A DNA stretch of 64,000 nt. It comes from Ignavibacteriales bacterium. GTDB taxonomy: Bacteria; Bacteroidota; Ignavibacteria; UBA10030; SZUA-254. The DNA lies in the NCBI GenBank assembly GCA_016218025.1, contig JACRFD010000038.1, positions 62,001 through 126,000 on the forward strand, in the 5' to 3' direction. The notes under the pieces were generated by a model that saw only the letters and a program-made list of their open reading frames with translations, had not been told where the DNA came from and ran no database searches. Both the position numbers and the translations under genes were made by a program. Shown here piece by piece: positions 7,111 through 15,777 of the stretch. Each line of letters starts with the position of its first letter. Position 1 is the stretch's first letter.

Positions 7111-9207
7111 ATGAAAACTTTATTCATAATAATATCAGCAGTGTTGCTATCCATTTCATTTTTGTTTTCACAATCGGATTCTGCCGAAACTGCGAAAGTA
7201 CAGAGAGAGAAAATTGATTTGATTTTGCAGATGCAGGATAAGCGAACGATATTCGACGGAAAACTTATAAGTTTCATATCAGATCAGGATCCGTTAATAA
7301 GGGAGAAAGCAATACTTGCATTCGGATCAATTCAGGACACGAATGTAATTCCACTTTTATTAGACCGAATATCAAATGACAATAATTCCAAAGTTGTTTA
7401 TGCCGCAGTTTTTGCAATCGGACAAACCGCCGGTTTAATGAGTAAGGGAAAACGCGAAGAACTTGATCACGATTTAGTTTGGGCAAGAATGGATCAAACA
7501 CGCGGTATCGCAAAAGACAGATTAATAGAAGAGATAGGAAAATTTGGCAGCGAGCAAGCGTTAAACGATTTGATATTACGATTCGGCAATGACCAGATAG
7601 CCGTGAAGCCGTCTGTGCTTGCTATGAGTATTGCGCGATTCGCAATCCGTAATGTTGTATCACGTGATGCCGTTCTCTATTTACTCCAATTTATAAGAAC
7701 GGATGATTCAACTCCCTGGCAGGTAATGTATGCTTTGCAGAGAATAGGGAAGCATGTTGAAATAAAAAATAATCTTGAACAGATTGCTCAGTTATGGAAA
7801 CATCGTGACCCTTTAGTGCGGATGCAACTGGCAGCATTGTTGGGGAAGACCAGAGATTCACTCATTTGTCTTGAGCCGTTAAGAAAATTATTCGACACTG
7901 ATCCTGATTGGAGGGTAAGAGTTAACGCTGTCCGTGCATTGTGTAATTTTGATTTAAAGTCGCAAAATGAAATCGTTCGTAGAATTGAATCTGCATTTTT
8001 CGCAGGTAATACTAATCTTGCAACTGCGGCGATTTCCTCCTTCGGGAACAGCGGAATAAAATTCGATAACTCAAACAGCGAAATAAAATCTGCGTTTAAT
8101 TCACTTGAAAAAATCACGCGTAATAAAGGCAATACATTCCTCTGGCAATTGCAGGCAGAAGCAGCATTAGCTCTTGCAAAACTATCAAAAGGTGACGCGC
8201 TGAAATCGATTTATATTGATAACGATGCTGGAATTCCGTTACAAGCTCAATTGCTTTCAGCATGCGGAGCAACCGGTAGTCTTGAGGCAGCGCCTATATT
8301 GCAAAAATATATTGGCAACGAAAATTATATTCTTTATCGTTCTGCCATTGATGGATTGAGAGAATTATGTCAACGTAATCCCGATAACACGAATCTTATT
8401 TCAAAAACATATCAGGATGCAATCGAAGCATTGAAATCAGAAGATGTCACAGTTTTGACAACATCTGCTTCATTGTTAGGAGATTCGATTTTCCAGAACA
8501 AGGAATCGGTGCCAGCGCTGATTGATGCGCTTGATCGTTCTAATATACCTGATGATGTTGAAGCGATGCAGGAGATAATTTCTACTCTCGGTAAGCTCAA
8601 CGATACACGATCGGTTAAAATACTTCAGCAACAATTAGAACAGAGAGACAATACTATAGTCCGCGCAGCACTTTCTGCATTGAGATCAATAACGGGCTCA
8701 GATTATTCTTCTCAAATCCCGGCATACTTTGAACCTATCTACATAGATTTCGATATGGATTATTTACATGCTCTGCCTGAGACAATTAGTGTTACAATGG
8801 AAACTCTTCGCGGAGATGTTCAAATGATGCTTTTTAAAAATGCTGCTCCTTTTACTGTTATGAGTTTCTTAAAGCTTGCTACACAAAGAGGATTTTATCG
8901 TGGTTTATCTTTTCATCGGATAGTTCCGAATTTTGTTGTGCAGGGAGGCGATCCCCGTGGTGATGGATGGGGTGGACCTGGTTATGCAATCAGATCGGAA
9001 TTTTCTCCGCTATCTTATGAAACAGGAACCGTGGGAATGGCAAGCTCAGGCAAAGATACTGAGGGATCGCAGTTCTTCATAACACAATCTCCGCAACCGC
9101 ATTTGGATGGGAGATATACAATTTTTGGAAAAGTAACCAAAGGTATGGATGTAGTAAATCGTCTTGAATTAGACGATCACATCTTGGATATTCGAATTAA
9201 TCGATAA
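7111..9207 (+). CDS. Secreted HEAT-repeat protein with C-terminal cyclophilin-type peptidyl-prolyl isomerase
   Basis: A 698-residue exported protein. The start at 7111 is preferred because AGGAGG (7102-7107) precedes it; the frame extends upstream into the previous gene without a better site. A signal peptide (MKTLFIIISAVLLSISFLFS) is followed by about 500 residues of HEAT/armadillo-like helical repeats (for example DPLIREKAILAFGSIQDTNV, DPLVRMQLAALLG). The last 145 residues are a cyclophilin domain with FHRIVPNFVVQGGDPRG and SQFFITQSPQPHLDGRYTIF, including the catalytic Arg and the substrate-pocket residues. It probably assists folding of envelope proteins, with the HEAT part as a docking scaffold. 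That role is inference. Confidence 0.9.
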   Translation: MKTLFIIISAVLLSISFLFSQSDSAETAKVQREKIDLILQMQDKRTIFDGKLISFISDQDPLIREKAILAFGSIQDTNVIPLLLDRISNDNNSKVVYAAVFAIGQTAGLMSKGKREELDHDLVWARMDQTRGIAKDRLIEEIGKFGSEQALNDLILRFGNDQIAVKPSVLAMSIARFAIRNVVSRDAVLYLLQFIRTDDSTPWQVMYALQRIGKHVEIKNNLEQIAQLWKHRDPLVRMQLAALLGKTRDSLICLEPLRKLFDTDPDWRVRVNAVRALCNFDLKSQNEIVRRIESAFFAGNTNLATAAISSFGNSGIKFDNSNSEIKSAFNSLEKITRNKGNTFLWQLQAEAALALAKLSKGDALKSIYIDNDAGIPLQAQLLSACGATGSLEAAPILQKYIGNENYILYRSAIDGLRELCQRNPDNTNLISKTYQDAIEALKSEDVTVLTTSASLLGDSIFQNKESVPALIDALDRSNIPDDVEAMQEIISTLGKLNDTRSVKILQQQLEQRDNTIVRAALSALRSITGSDYSSQIPAYFEPIYIDFDMDYLHALPETISVTMETLRGDVQMMLFKNAAPFTVMSFLKLATQRGFYRGLSFHRIVPNFVVQGGDPRGDGWGGPGYAIRSEFSPLSYETGTVGMASSGKDTEGSQFFITQSPQPHLDGRYTIFGKVTKGMDVVNRLELDDHILDIRINR

Positions 9208-9217
9208 CTCTGTTGGT

Positions 9218-10123
9218 TCACCGGCGCTTTAAATCATATTCGTCATATGATTTTTGATGTTCCGGGTCAATTTTAGCAATTCTTGTGTAGATTGTTTGGT
9301 CGGTTGAGCGTTGAAACGTTTCAGCAATCTCAAGATATTTTGTATCGAAAAATGTTCGAATGATAACGCTCGGTTGATTGATTTTTTCTTTAAGTTTTCC
9401 TAACTTGTCGAGAGCGAGGTATATCCTCTTTAAGGGTAGCTTCGTTTCGGTATAGAGGGAATCAAGCCCTCTGAAATAATAGATGTGAACCGCCTTCCGG
9501 AAATCCTGGAACTTCGGATTCAGAAGTTCGTCGATGATTTGAGAACGTGAATACAAACCCTGCACCGATGGGTCCCAACCTTTCGCCTGGGTAGCAGAAC
9601 CACGAGCAATATTAACAATCTCATACGACTTCTGAAAATACGCTGTTCCTCCGCCTGTCTGATATGTATCAGCATCATAACCCAAAATCAAGTAGATGTA
9701 AAAATCTATAAAGCTTAAGAGAGGATCAAAGCGGGTTTCCATATGCGACAACGTTTGATTGCGAATATAATCAAAATCCCACTTGTCGTCCATAATTCTT
9801 ACAACGGCAGTCGATTTATCAGCTTGATAAATTGGCCGTTGACTTCCTATAAATGCCTGTGCAATGTAATGATTATCGCCTTCGCTGCCCTGAAACGAAA
9901 TATTCATCGCGCATTTTATCTTCCTGTCACCAAACTCTTCCTGCGTCCACCGATGGCTGTTGATGTAAGTTTTAATCTGCTGGATAAAATCGCTCAAATT
10001 ATCTTTGGCTTCCGATGTGGTCAACGGATCAAGATTGACCGTAACATCACAATCAATTTCCTGTGCTGTAAGCGGAATAAAATAAATGAACAAAACTGCC
10101 GCGAATATAACGATGGTCTTCAT
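9218..10123 (-). CDS. DUF4835 family exported protein
   Basis: A 301-residue protein with a signal peptide ending near FIPLTAQE. It then shows the typical start of DUF4835 (IDCDVTVNLDPL ... SDFIQQIKTYINSHRWTQEEFGDRKIKC) and the long conserved body with FIDFYIYLILGYDADTY and IVNIARGSATQAKGWDP. The family is widespread in Bacteroidota and relatives and has no known function; it is exported and probably periplasmic or surface bound. Its ribosome-binding site (AGGAGA, complement near 10129) and promoter are clear. It converges on the HEAT-cyclophilin gene with an 11-bp gap. Confidence 0.85.
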   Translation of the reverse strand: MKTIVIFAAVLFIYFIPLTAQEIDCDVTVNLDPLTTSEAKDNLSDFIQQIKTYINSHRWTQEEFGDRKIKCAMNISFQGSEGDNHYIAQAFIGSQRPIYQADKSTAVVRIMDDKWDFDYIRNQTLSHMETRFDPLLSFIDFYIYLILGYDADTYQTGGGTAYFQKSYEIVNIARGSATQAKGWDPSVQGLYSRSQIIDELLNPKFQDFRKAVHIYYFRGLDSLYTETKLPLKRIYLALDKLGKLKEKINQPSVIIRTFFDTKYLEIAETFQRSTDQTIYTRIAKIDPEHQKSYDEYDLKRR

Positions 10124-10141
10124 AGAATTCTCCTATGTTGA

Positions 10142-10170
10142 AATATAAACAAATGAATTCACTTGGTCAA
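10142..10170 (-). promoter_or_regulatory. Sigma-70-like promoter for the DUF4835 gene
   Basis: On the minus strand: TTGACC (10170-10165), exactly 17 bp, then TATATT (10147-10142). The start codon at 10123 lies about 12 nt beyond the expected start site, with AGGAGA just before it. Confidence 0.65.
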
Positions 10171-10205
10171 ACTCTTATTCAGAATATTACTTTATCGGAG
10201 GTTTT

Positions 10206-11006
10206 ATGGCGAAATATTTATTTCTAACGATTTTATTCATCGAGATATGTAGATGCGGTTTTGAAAGAAACGAAACTGGCGCCCGTGCAATTGCCATGGG
10301 AGGTGCTACTACTGCTAATTTCGATACCATATGGTCACTTTATACAAACCCGGCCGGCATAAGCGGATGCAATAATTTAAAAATCGGATCCGCATACACA
10401 CCTCAACAATTCGGCTTGTCGGAACTTGCTTCAGGAGGAATCGTCGCGGTATCGCCGATTTCATTTGGTGTGGTTGGTGGAGCTGTTCGTTATTACGGGT
10501 TTAAAAAGTACAATGAGTTTACCGCGACTTTCTCTTATGGGATGACCGTTTCTGCGATTGCATTCGGGGTCAATCTAAATTATTATCATTTATCAATCGA
10601 ACAATATGGATCAGCGGTAGCGCTTGGTATCGATGCAGGAATTCTTGCACCATTATCCGAAAAACTCCTCACCGGCTTGTTCATAAGAAATTTGAACTCA
10701 CCGACTATCGGAATATCGAAAAATAAATTACCGCAATCTTTCTCGATTGGAATCGGATACCTGCCTTTCAACAGCGTACAAATCGGGATCGATTTTTATA
10801 AGGAAACATTATTCGAACCATCGCTTCGCACCGGTGTTGAATATTGGCTTATCGATGCTCTTGCTATTCGGGCTGGGATTACGGATAATCCGGATCAGTA
10901 CAGCGGTGGAATAGGAATTAAAGTTTCCACTATTCGGTTTGATTATGCATTGACAAAACATCCCGACTTAGGATGGTCTCATTCATTTTCTCTAACAATA
11001 TTTTAA
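10206..11006 (+). CDS. PorV/PorQ-like (UPF0164-type) outer-membrane beta-barrel protein
   Basis: A 266-residue protein preceded by a clear CGGAGG site. Its N-terminus has a short hydrophobic signal, then GARAIAMGGATTANFDTIWSLYTNPAG. This segment, a glycine-rich turn followed by an Asn-Pro-Ala-Gly motif, is shared by the PorV, PorQ and FadL-related barrel proteins of this lineage. The remainder alternates short beta strands and ends in Phe (SFSLTIF). PorV-type proteins shuttle cargo in type IX secretion, but this one is shorter than PorV and may be an orphan relative. The next gene starts 11 bp after its stop and is probably co-expressed. Confidence 0.65.
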   Translation: MAKYLFLTILFIEICRCGFERNETGARAIAMGGATTANFDTIWSLYTNPAGISGCNNLKIGSAYTPQQFGLSELASGGIVAVSPISFGVVGGAVRYYGFKKYNEFTATFSYGMTVSAIAFGVNLNYYHLSIEQYGSAVALGIDAGILAPLSEKLLTGLFIRNLNSPTIGISKNKLPQSFSIGIGYLPFNSVQIGIDFYKETLFEPSLRTGVEYWLIDALAIRAGITDNPDQYSGGIGIKVSTIRFDYALTKHPDLGWSHSFSLTIF

Positions 11007-11017
11007 TGGAGGATGAT

Positions 11018-12784
11018 ATGAGAATATTTACGATTATCTTGTTAATCATCATTCTGGAAAACCCACTGATTGGACAGCAGGAACTTGTTGAAAACAATGA
11101 TTCACTTGAAACAGATATACGGACTGAAGAGATCATCGAGCAGATAACACCCGATGAGGATTCTCCGGTTTATGATTTTATTGAGGATGGAAAAAGGATC
11201 AGTGGAATAAATATTCAGATACGAAACAGATTTTTCCAGCCACTTCAGCGGCAGGCGGGTTATATTGATAAATCGTATCTCGGTTTGCCACAAAAAATTT
11301 ATCATAGGCTGAAAATTCAATCGGGAGATAAAATTTCTGGCGGAATTTTAACGGAAAAAGATGCAGGGGAAGTTCATTATGCAGATTTTGTAAGTTATAA
11401 TATTGCATTCAAAAATGTCGGACCTCTAAGCAAAATTATTCTTGGAGATTACATCGTTGAATCTGGATTGGGACTTGTACTCTGGCGCAGTTATGGTATG
11501 ATGAAGGGTTCCGACGTGGAATCTCCGGTCATGAAGCGAGCCGAAGGAATTCGTCCTTATCTCTCATCCGGCGAGTCTGGATATTTTAGAGGTTCAGCAA
11601 TCGAATTTGTTTTAGGTGATTTTAAATTGATTGTTTTTCTTTCAAGTGTTAACAAAAGTGTTAGTTATGATACTCTGAATAATGTTACGAGTATTTATTC
11701 TGCTGGTCTATTCAGAACAGAAAACGAAATATCAAAGAAAAACAATTTTAATGAAAAATCTTTCGGCTCACATTTGAAATATTATATCGGCGATAATGGC
11801 ACAATCGGTTTTACTTTCTTCCGGAGCTTCTTCTCAAATCCTCTTCTAATTGATGGCGGCAAAAAGTTCAATGCAAGATCGGTTTCGTTTTTTTCGACTG
11901 ATTATTTATTGAATATTTCCATGGCTAAATTATTTGGTGAGTTTGCATATTCCAATTCTGTGTTGAGTGGAATAAACGGCATCAGCATATCGCCTGCAAA
12001 ATCATTTTCGATAATTGCCGCTTACAGGAATTATCCTTATAAATATTTTTCACTCAATGGAAATCCGTTCGGAGAAAAGGGCGCCGATGAAAACGGATTT
12101 TACATCGGTGTTGCTGCGAAAATATCAAGCGGTGTTCGAGTTTCAGTTTATCGGGATTTATTCCGTTTTAACGATTCAAATTCTTCGCGATTCGGATTGA
12201 ATGGCTCTGATCTTTTGTGCCAGACAGAATTCATTCCGGTTAAATCTACACTTATTAGTTTCCGGTATCGGCAAAAGAAAACTGACGAGAGTTATGAAAA
12301 AATTGACGGCGGTGGATTTTTGAGATCGGCGGCAGGTGTTGCAAAGCGGGAACAATATCGGTTGAATGCAGATCACTCATTATCTGAATTAGTTAAAATC
12401 AGGGGAAGGGTCGAATTGAATATCTTGCATTATGCCAGCGCTAAGAATGAAAAGGGAATAATGTTTTATGGTGATATAATTTATTCGGCTGCGAATTCTA
12501 TAGCCATAAATTTGCGGACAATTTATTTCCGTTCCGACTCATTTGAAAGCGGTATTTATGAGTATGAACGTGATATCGAAGGTGTTTTCTCGTTACCGGT
12601 ATTATATGGAAAAGGTTTAAGATGGTATTTGTTTCTTAAGTACCAACCTTCTGATTTAATCGTGTTGTCAGTGAAGTATTCAAATCATATTCGTGATGAT
12701 ATTAAAAGAATTGGCTCAGGGAATGATCAACTCCCCTCGAATACCGATGAAAGAGTTGGTGTGCAAATTGACTTAAAGTTTTGA
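11018..12784 (+). CDS. Outer-membrane beta-barrel protein related to HHH-barrel proteins, without the HHH part
   Basis: A 588-residue exported protein starting at 11018, where GGAGG (11008-11012) is well placed; another in-frame ATG at 11006 precedes that site. A signal peptide (ends near PLIGQQ) and a short acidic stretch are followed by a long beta-rich region that finishes in VQIDLKF. The segment GDYIVESGLGLVLWRSYG ... SPVMKRAEGIRPYLSSGE resembles the barrel of a Bacteroidota family that carries N-terminal helix-hairpin-helix repeats. Here only about 60 residues precede it and no such repeat is visible. The function is unknown. Confidence 0.65.
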   Translation: MRIFTIILLIIILENPLIGQQELVENNDSLETDIRTEEIIEQITPDEDSPVYDFIEDGKRISGINIQIRNRFFQPLQRQAGYIDKSYLGLPQKIYHRLKIQSGDKISGGILTEKDAGEVHYADFVSYNIAFKNVGPLSKIILGDYIVESGLGLVLWRSYGMMKGSDVESPVMKRAEGIRPYLSSGESGYFRGSAIEFVLGDFKLIVFLSSVNKSVSYDTLNNVTSIYSAGLFRTENEISKKNNFNEKSFGSHLKYYIGDNGTIGFTFFRSFFSNPLLIDGGKKFNARSVSFFSTDYLLNISMAKLFGEFAYSNSVLSGINGISISPAKSFSIIAAYRNYPYKYFSLNGNPFGEKGADENGFYIGVAAKISSGVRVSVYRDLFRFNDSNSSRFGLNGSDLLCQTEFIPVKSTLISFRYRQKKTDESYEKIDGGGFLRSAAGVAKREQYRLNADHSLSELVKIRGRVELNILHYASAKNEKGIMFYGDIIYSAANSIAINLRTIYFRSDSFESGIYEYERDIEGVFSLPVLYGKGLRWYLFLKYQPSDLIVLSVKYSNHIRDDIKRIGSGNDQLPSNTDERVGVQIDLKF

Positions 12785-12872
12785 TAGTTCAATAATTCGG
12801 CAAAACCGTCCGGCACTCAAATTAGTTTGATTTTGTTCTTACTTCTGAATTTAATTATCTTTATTTCAGAAA

Positions 12873-13982
12873 ATGACAAAGAAAAATAGAAATAATACGG
12901 TAGTTGTTGCAATGAGCGGCGGTGTTGATTCTTCCGTGGCTGCTGCAATGCTGGTTGAGCAAGGTTACAATGTAATCGGTGTATCGATGAAAATGTTCAA
13001 CTTTGAAGAAGTTGGCGGGAATATTTATCGCGAGGCGAGCTGCTGCGGACTTGATGCTTTCAACGACGCTCGCATTGTAGCGGTGAGTCTGGGAATTCCG
13101 CATTACATACTTGATTTTTCGGAGCAATTTGGTCGTGAAGTGATTGATAATTTTGTAGATGAATATCAAAACGGACGAACGCCGAATCCGTGTGTTGTTT
13201 GTAACCAGAAAATTAAATGGAGCGAGTTACTGAAGAAAGCTGATGCTCTGGATGCAGAGTTTGTCGCAACTGGTCATTATGCCCGGGTTAAGTTTGATGA
13301 CAAATCGAAAAGATACAATTTGTTTCGTTCCAAAGACGCTGACAAAGATCAAACATACGCCTTGTGGGGATTAAGTCAGGAATCTCTGCGGCGTACAATC
13401 TTTCCGCTCGCTGATATGACGAAGAAAGAGGTGCGCTCATTCGCTTCTTCGAGAGGAATCAAAACTGCAACCAAAGAAGAAAGTTTTGAAATATGTTTCG
13501 TTGCCGATAATGATTATCGCAGGTTCCTTAAAGAACGGTTTGCACGTTCAGGAGTGAAACCGGAACCGGGTGATTTATTATTCGACGGGAAAATTGTTGG
13601 CAAGCATGATGGTACTCCGTTTTATACAATTGGTCAGAGAAGCGGCATTGGTGCGCACGGTGAGAAAGTTTATGTAACTGAAATTGATTCAGAAAATAAT
13701 TTAGTTCACATCGGTAAAAATCCTGATTTGATGAGGACTGAATTAATCGCTAAGAATATCAATATAATCAGTCTGGAAAAACTTGATGGAGAGATAGCTG
13801 TGAAGGCGATGGTACGTTACAAAGATACGCCGACTCAGGCTATTGCCTCTGTATGTGGAGACGAAAGGATAAAAATAGTTTTTAAAGAGCCGAAGCGGGC
13901 AATAACTACAGGTCAATCTCTTGTAATGTACGACGGCGACAAAGTTGTGGGTGGGGGGATAATTGAGGTTATACTGCAATGA
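12873..13982 (+). CDS. mnmA: tRNA-specific 2-thiouridylase MnmA
   Basis: A 369-residue enzyme that thiolates uridine 34 of tRNA-Lys, -Glu and -Gln, using ATP and persulfide sulfur. The PP-loop AMSGGVDSSVAAAML near the N-terminus activates the base. The two catalytic cysteines are visible in TPNPCVVCNQKIKW (near residue 108) and ESFEICFVADNDYRRFL (near residue 207), which also holds the tRNA-binding loop. A C-terminal beta barrel (GQRSGIGAHGEKVYV, then AITTGQSLVMYDGDKVVGGGII) completes it. Length and domain order are normal. It stands alone between the barrel gene and the carboxyltransferase gene. Confidence 0.95.
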   Translation: MTKKNRNNTVVVAMSGGVDSSVAAAMLVEQGYNVIGVSMKMFNFEEVGGNIYREASCCGLDAFNDARIVAVSLGIPHYILDFSEQFGREVIDNFVDEYQNGRTPNPCVVCNQKIKWSELLKKADALDAEFVATGHYARVKFDDKSKRYNLFRSKDADKDQTYALWGLSQESLRRTIFPLADMTKKEVRSFASSRGIKTATKEESFEICFVADNDYRRFLKERFARSGVKPEPGDLLFDGKIVGKHDGTPFYTIGQRSGIGAHGEKVYVTEIDSENNLVHIGKNPDLMRTELIAKNINIISLEKLDGEIAVKAMVRYKDTPTQAIASVCGDERIKIVFKEPKRAITTGQSLVMYDGDKVVGGGIIEVILQ

Positions 13983-14045
13983 TATGCATCCGCTGGTAAT
14001 TCTACGCCATTTCCAAAACTAGTGGCTGGTTATTTTGTTCATGTC

Positions 14046-14074
14046 TTGACATCCACCTCATCTTTCCCTATATT
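14046..14074 (+). promoter_or_regulatory. Consensus-like sigma-70 promoter
   Basis: TTGACA (14046-14051), 17-bp spacer, TATATT (14069-14074). Predicted start near 14081, about 30 nt before the carboxyltransferase ATG. The two hexamers and spacer length are identical to those of the promoter at 15704. Confidence 0.75.
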
Positions 14075-14110
14075 TCCCTTCGATAATATAACAAATGCTA
14101 AAGGCGATTT

Positions 14111-15670
14111 ATGTCAAAACAAAAAAAGTCTGAAAGATTAGAGCAGTTACACCAACTAAAAGAAAAATCTCTTCATGGCGGTGGTGAGAAACGAATTGAA
14201 GACCAGCACAATAAAGGTAAACTGACTGCCAGAGAACGACTCGAGGTTTTGCTTGATAGAAATAGTTTTCAGGAAGTGGATGCATTAGTTGAGCATAGAT
14301 CGTATGATTTCGGACTAGAGAAGCAGAAAATATTAGGAGATGGTGTTGTAACTGGAACGGGAACAATCGATGGAAGATTGGTTTTTGTATTCAGTCAAGA
14401 TTTCACAGTGTTTGGCGGATCGCTCTCCGAAGCTCACGCTGAAAAGATTTGCAAGATAATGGATATGGCAATGAAAGTTGGCGCACCGGTAATAGGATTG
14501 AATGATTCGGGTGGTGCACGAATTCAGGAAGGTGTTGTAAGTCTTGGCGGGTACGCCGATATTTTTTTGAGAAACACATTAGCATCGGGTGTGATTCCAC
14601 AGATCTCAGCCATCATGGGACCTTGTGCAGGCGGCGCTGTTTATTCTCCTGCAATAACCGATTTTACTCTGATGGTAAAAAATACAAGTTACATGTTTGT
14701 AACCGGACCAAATGTTGTTAAAACTGTAACTCACGAAGATGTTACGTTCGAAGAATTAGGCGGGGCAATAACTCATGCAACTAAATCCGGTGTTGCTCAT
14801 TTTGCATGCGAGAATGAAATAGAATGTTTACAAGCTATTCGCAAGTTAGTTGGATTCCTGCCTTCAAATAATTTAGACGACGCTCCAATCTTTGAATCCA
14901 AGGATGACCCAAATCGAAGAGATGAAAAACTAAATTCTTTGATACCTGAAAATCCAAACAAACCGTACGACATGAAAGAAGTAATCGGTTTGATTGTTGA
15001 TGATGGAGATTTTTTTGAAGTGCATGAACTTTATGCTCAAAATATTATCGTTGGATTTGCCCGACTTAATGGAAGTACAATCGGCATAGTAGCAAATCAG
15101 CCATCAGCATTAGCAGGGGTCTTGGATAATGACTCCTCCATGAAGGGTGCACGCTTCGTCCGCTTCTGCGATGCGTTTAATATTCCGCTCGTTGTATTTG
15201 AAGACGTGCCTGGGTTCTTGCCCGGCACCGAGCAGGAATGGCGGGGTATTATCAAAAATGGAGCAAAACTGCTGTATGCATTCTGTGAAGCTACTGTTCC
15301 GAAAGTTACTATCATAACGCGCAAAGCATACGGCGGAGCTTATGATGTCATGAATTCAAAACATATTCGCGGCGATTTCAATTTTGCCTGGCCCACTGCA
15401 GAAATTGCTGTCATGGGACCTCAAGGGGCAGTTGAGATTATATTCAAAAAAGATATCGAAAAAGCTGAGGATAAAGCAAAAGCCCTGGCTGACAAAGTTG
15501 AAGAATATCGACAAAAATTTGCAAATCCGTATATTGCCGCAGCTCGTGGTTATCTTGATGATGTCATTGAACCATCCGATACCCGGACTCGATTAATTAG
15601 ATCTCTTGAAATATTGAGAAATAAAGTAGATACCAATCCGAAGAAAAAACACGGGAATATTCCACTTTAA
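14111..15670 (+). CDS. Acyl-CoA carboxylase carboxyltransferase subunit (PccB/MmdA family)
   Basis: A 519-residue carboxyltransferase that moves a carboxyl group between carboxybiotin and an acyl-CoA, most likely propionyl-CoA/methylmalonyl-CoA. Both crotonase-like halves are present: the N-terminal half with [20 protein letters not shown] and [12 protein letters not shown], and the C-terminal half with [20 protein letters not shown] and [17 protein letters not shown]. These glycine-rich loops form the CoA and biotin oxyanion holes. Length is typical. No biotin carboxylase or biotin carrier gene is adjacent, so it cannot be decided here whether it serves a carboxylase or a sodium-pumping decarboxylase. 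Confidence 0.92.
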   Translation: MSKQKKSERLEQLHQLKEKSLHGGGEKRIEDQHNKGKLTARERLEVLLDRNSFQEVDALVEHRSYDFGLEKQKILGDGVVTGTGTIDGRLVFVFSQDFTVFGGSLSEAHAEKICKIMDMAMKVGAPVIGLNDSGGARIQEGVVSLGGYADIFLRNTLASGVIPQISAIMGPCAGGAVYSPAITDFTLMVKNTSYMFVTGPNVVKTVTHEDVTFEELGGAITHATKSGVAHFACENEIECLQAIRKLVGFLPSNNLDDAPIFESKDDPNRRDEKLNSLIPENPNKPYDMKEVIGLIVDDGDFFEVHELYAQNIIVGFARLNGSTIGIVANQPSALAGVLDNDSSMKGARFVRFCDAFNIPLVVFEDVPGFLPGTEQEWRGIIKNGAKLLYAFCEATVPKVTIITRKAYGGAYDVMNSKHIRGDFNFAWPTAEIAVMGPQGAVEIIFKKDIEKAEDKAKALADKVEEYRQKFANPYIAAARGYLDDVIEPSDTRTRLIRSLEILRNKVDTNPKKKHGNIPL

Positions 15671-15703
15671 AATGAGATTTATCACTCTTATCTCAAAAAG
15701 TGC

Positions 15704-15732
15704 TTGACATTCTACCTTAAAACTCCTATATT
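15704..15732 (+). promoter_or_regulatory. Consensus-like sigma-70 promoter that sets the transglycosylase start
   Basis: TTGACA (15704-15709), 17-bp spacer, TATATT (15727-15732). Expected transcription start is near 15739, which leaves only about 6 nt before the TTG at 15745 but about 39 nt before the TTG at 15778. This supports the later start. Confidence 0.75.
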
Positions 15733-15777
15733 TTCAACAAGTAATTGTTTGGACAAACGAAAATATCGGGTATCTGT

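Noticed and set aside
9743..10141. 132-residue open frame on the plus strand
   Set aside because: It is opposite the DUF4835 gene, which has a signal peptide, family motifs, ribosome-binding site and promoter.
15745..15777. Earlier TTG start for the LysM transglycosylase
   Set aside because: It would lie about 6 nt after the predicted transcription start and puts 11 extra residues ahead of a normal lipoprotein signal.
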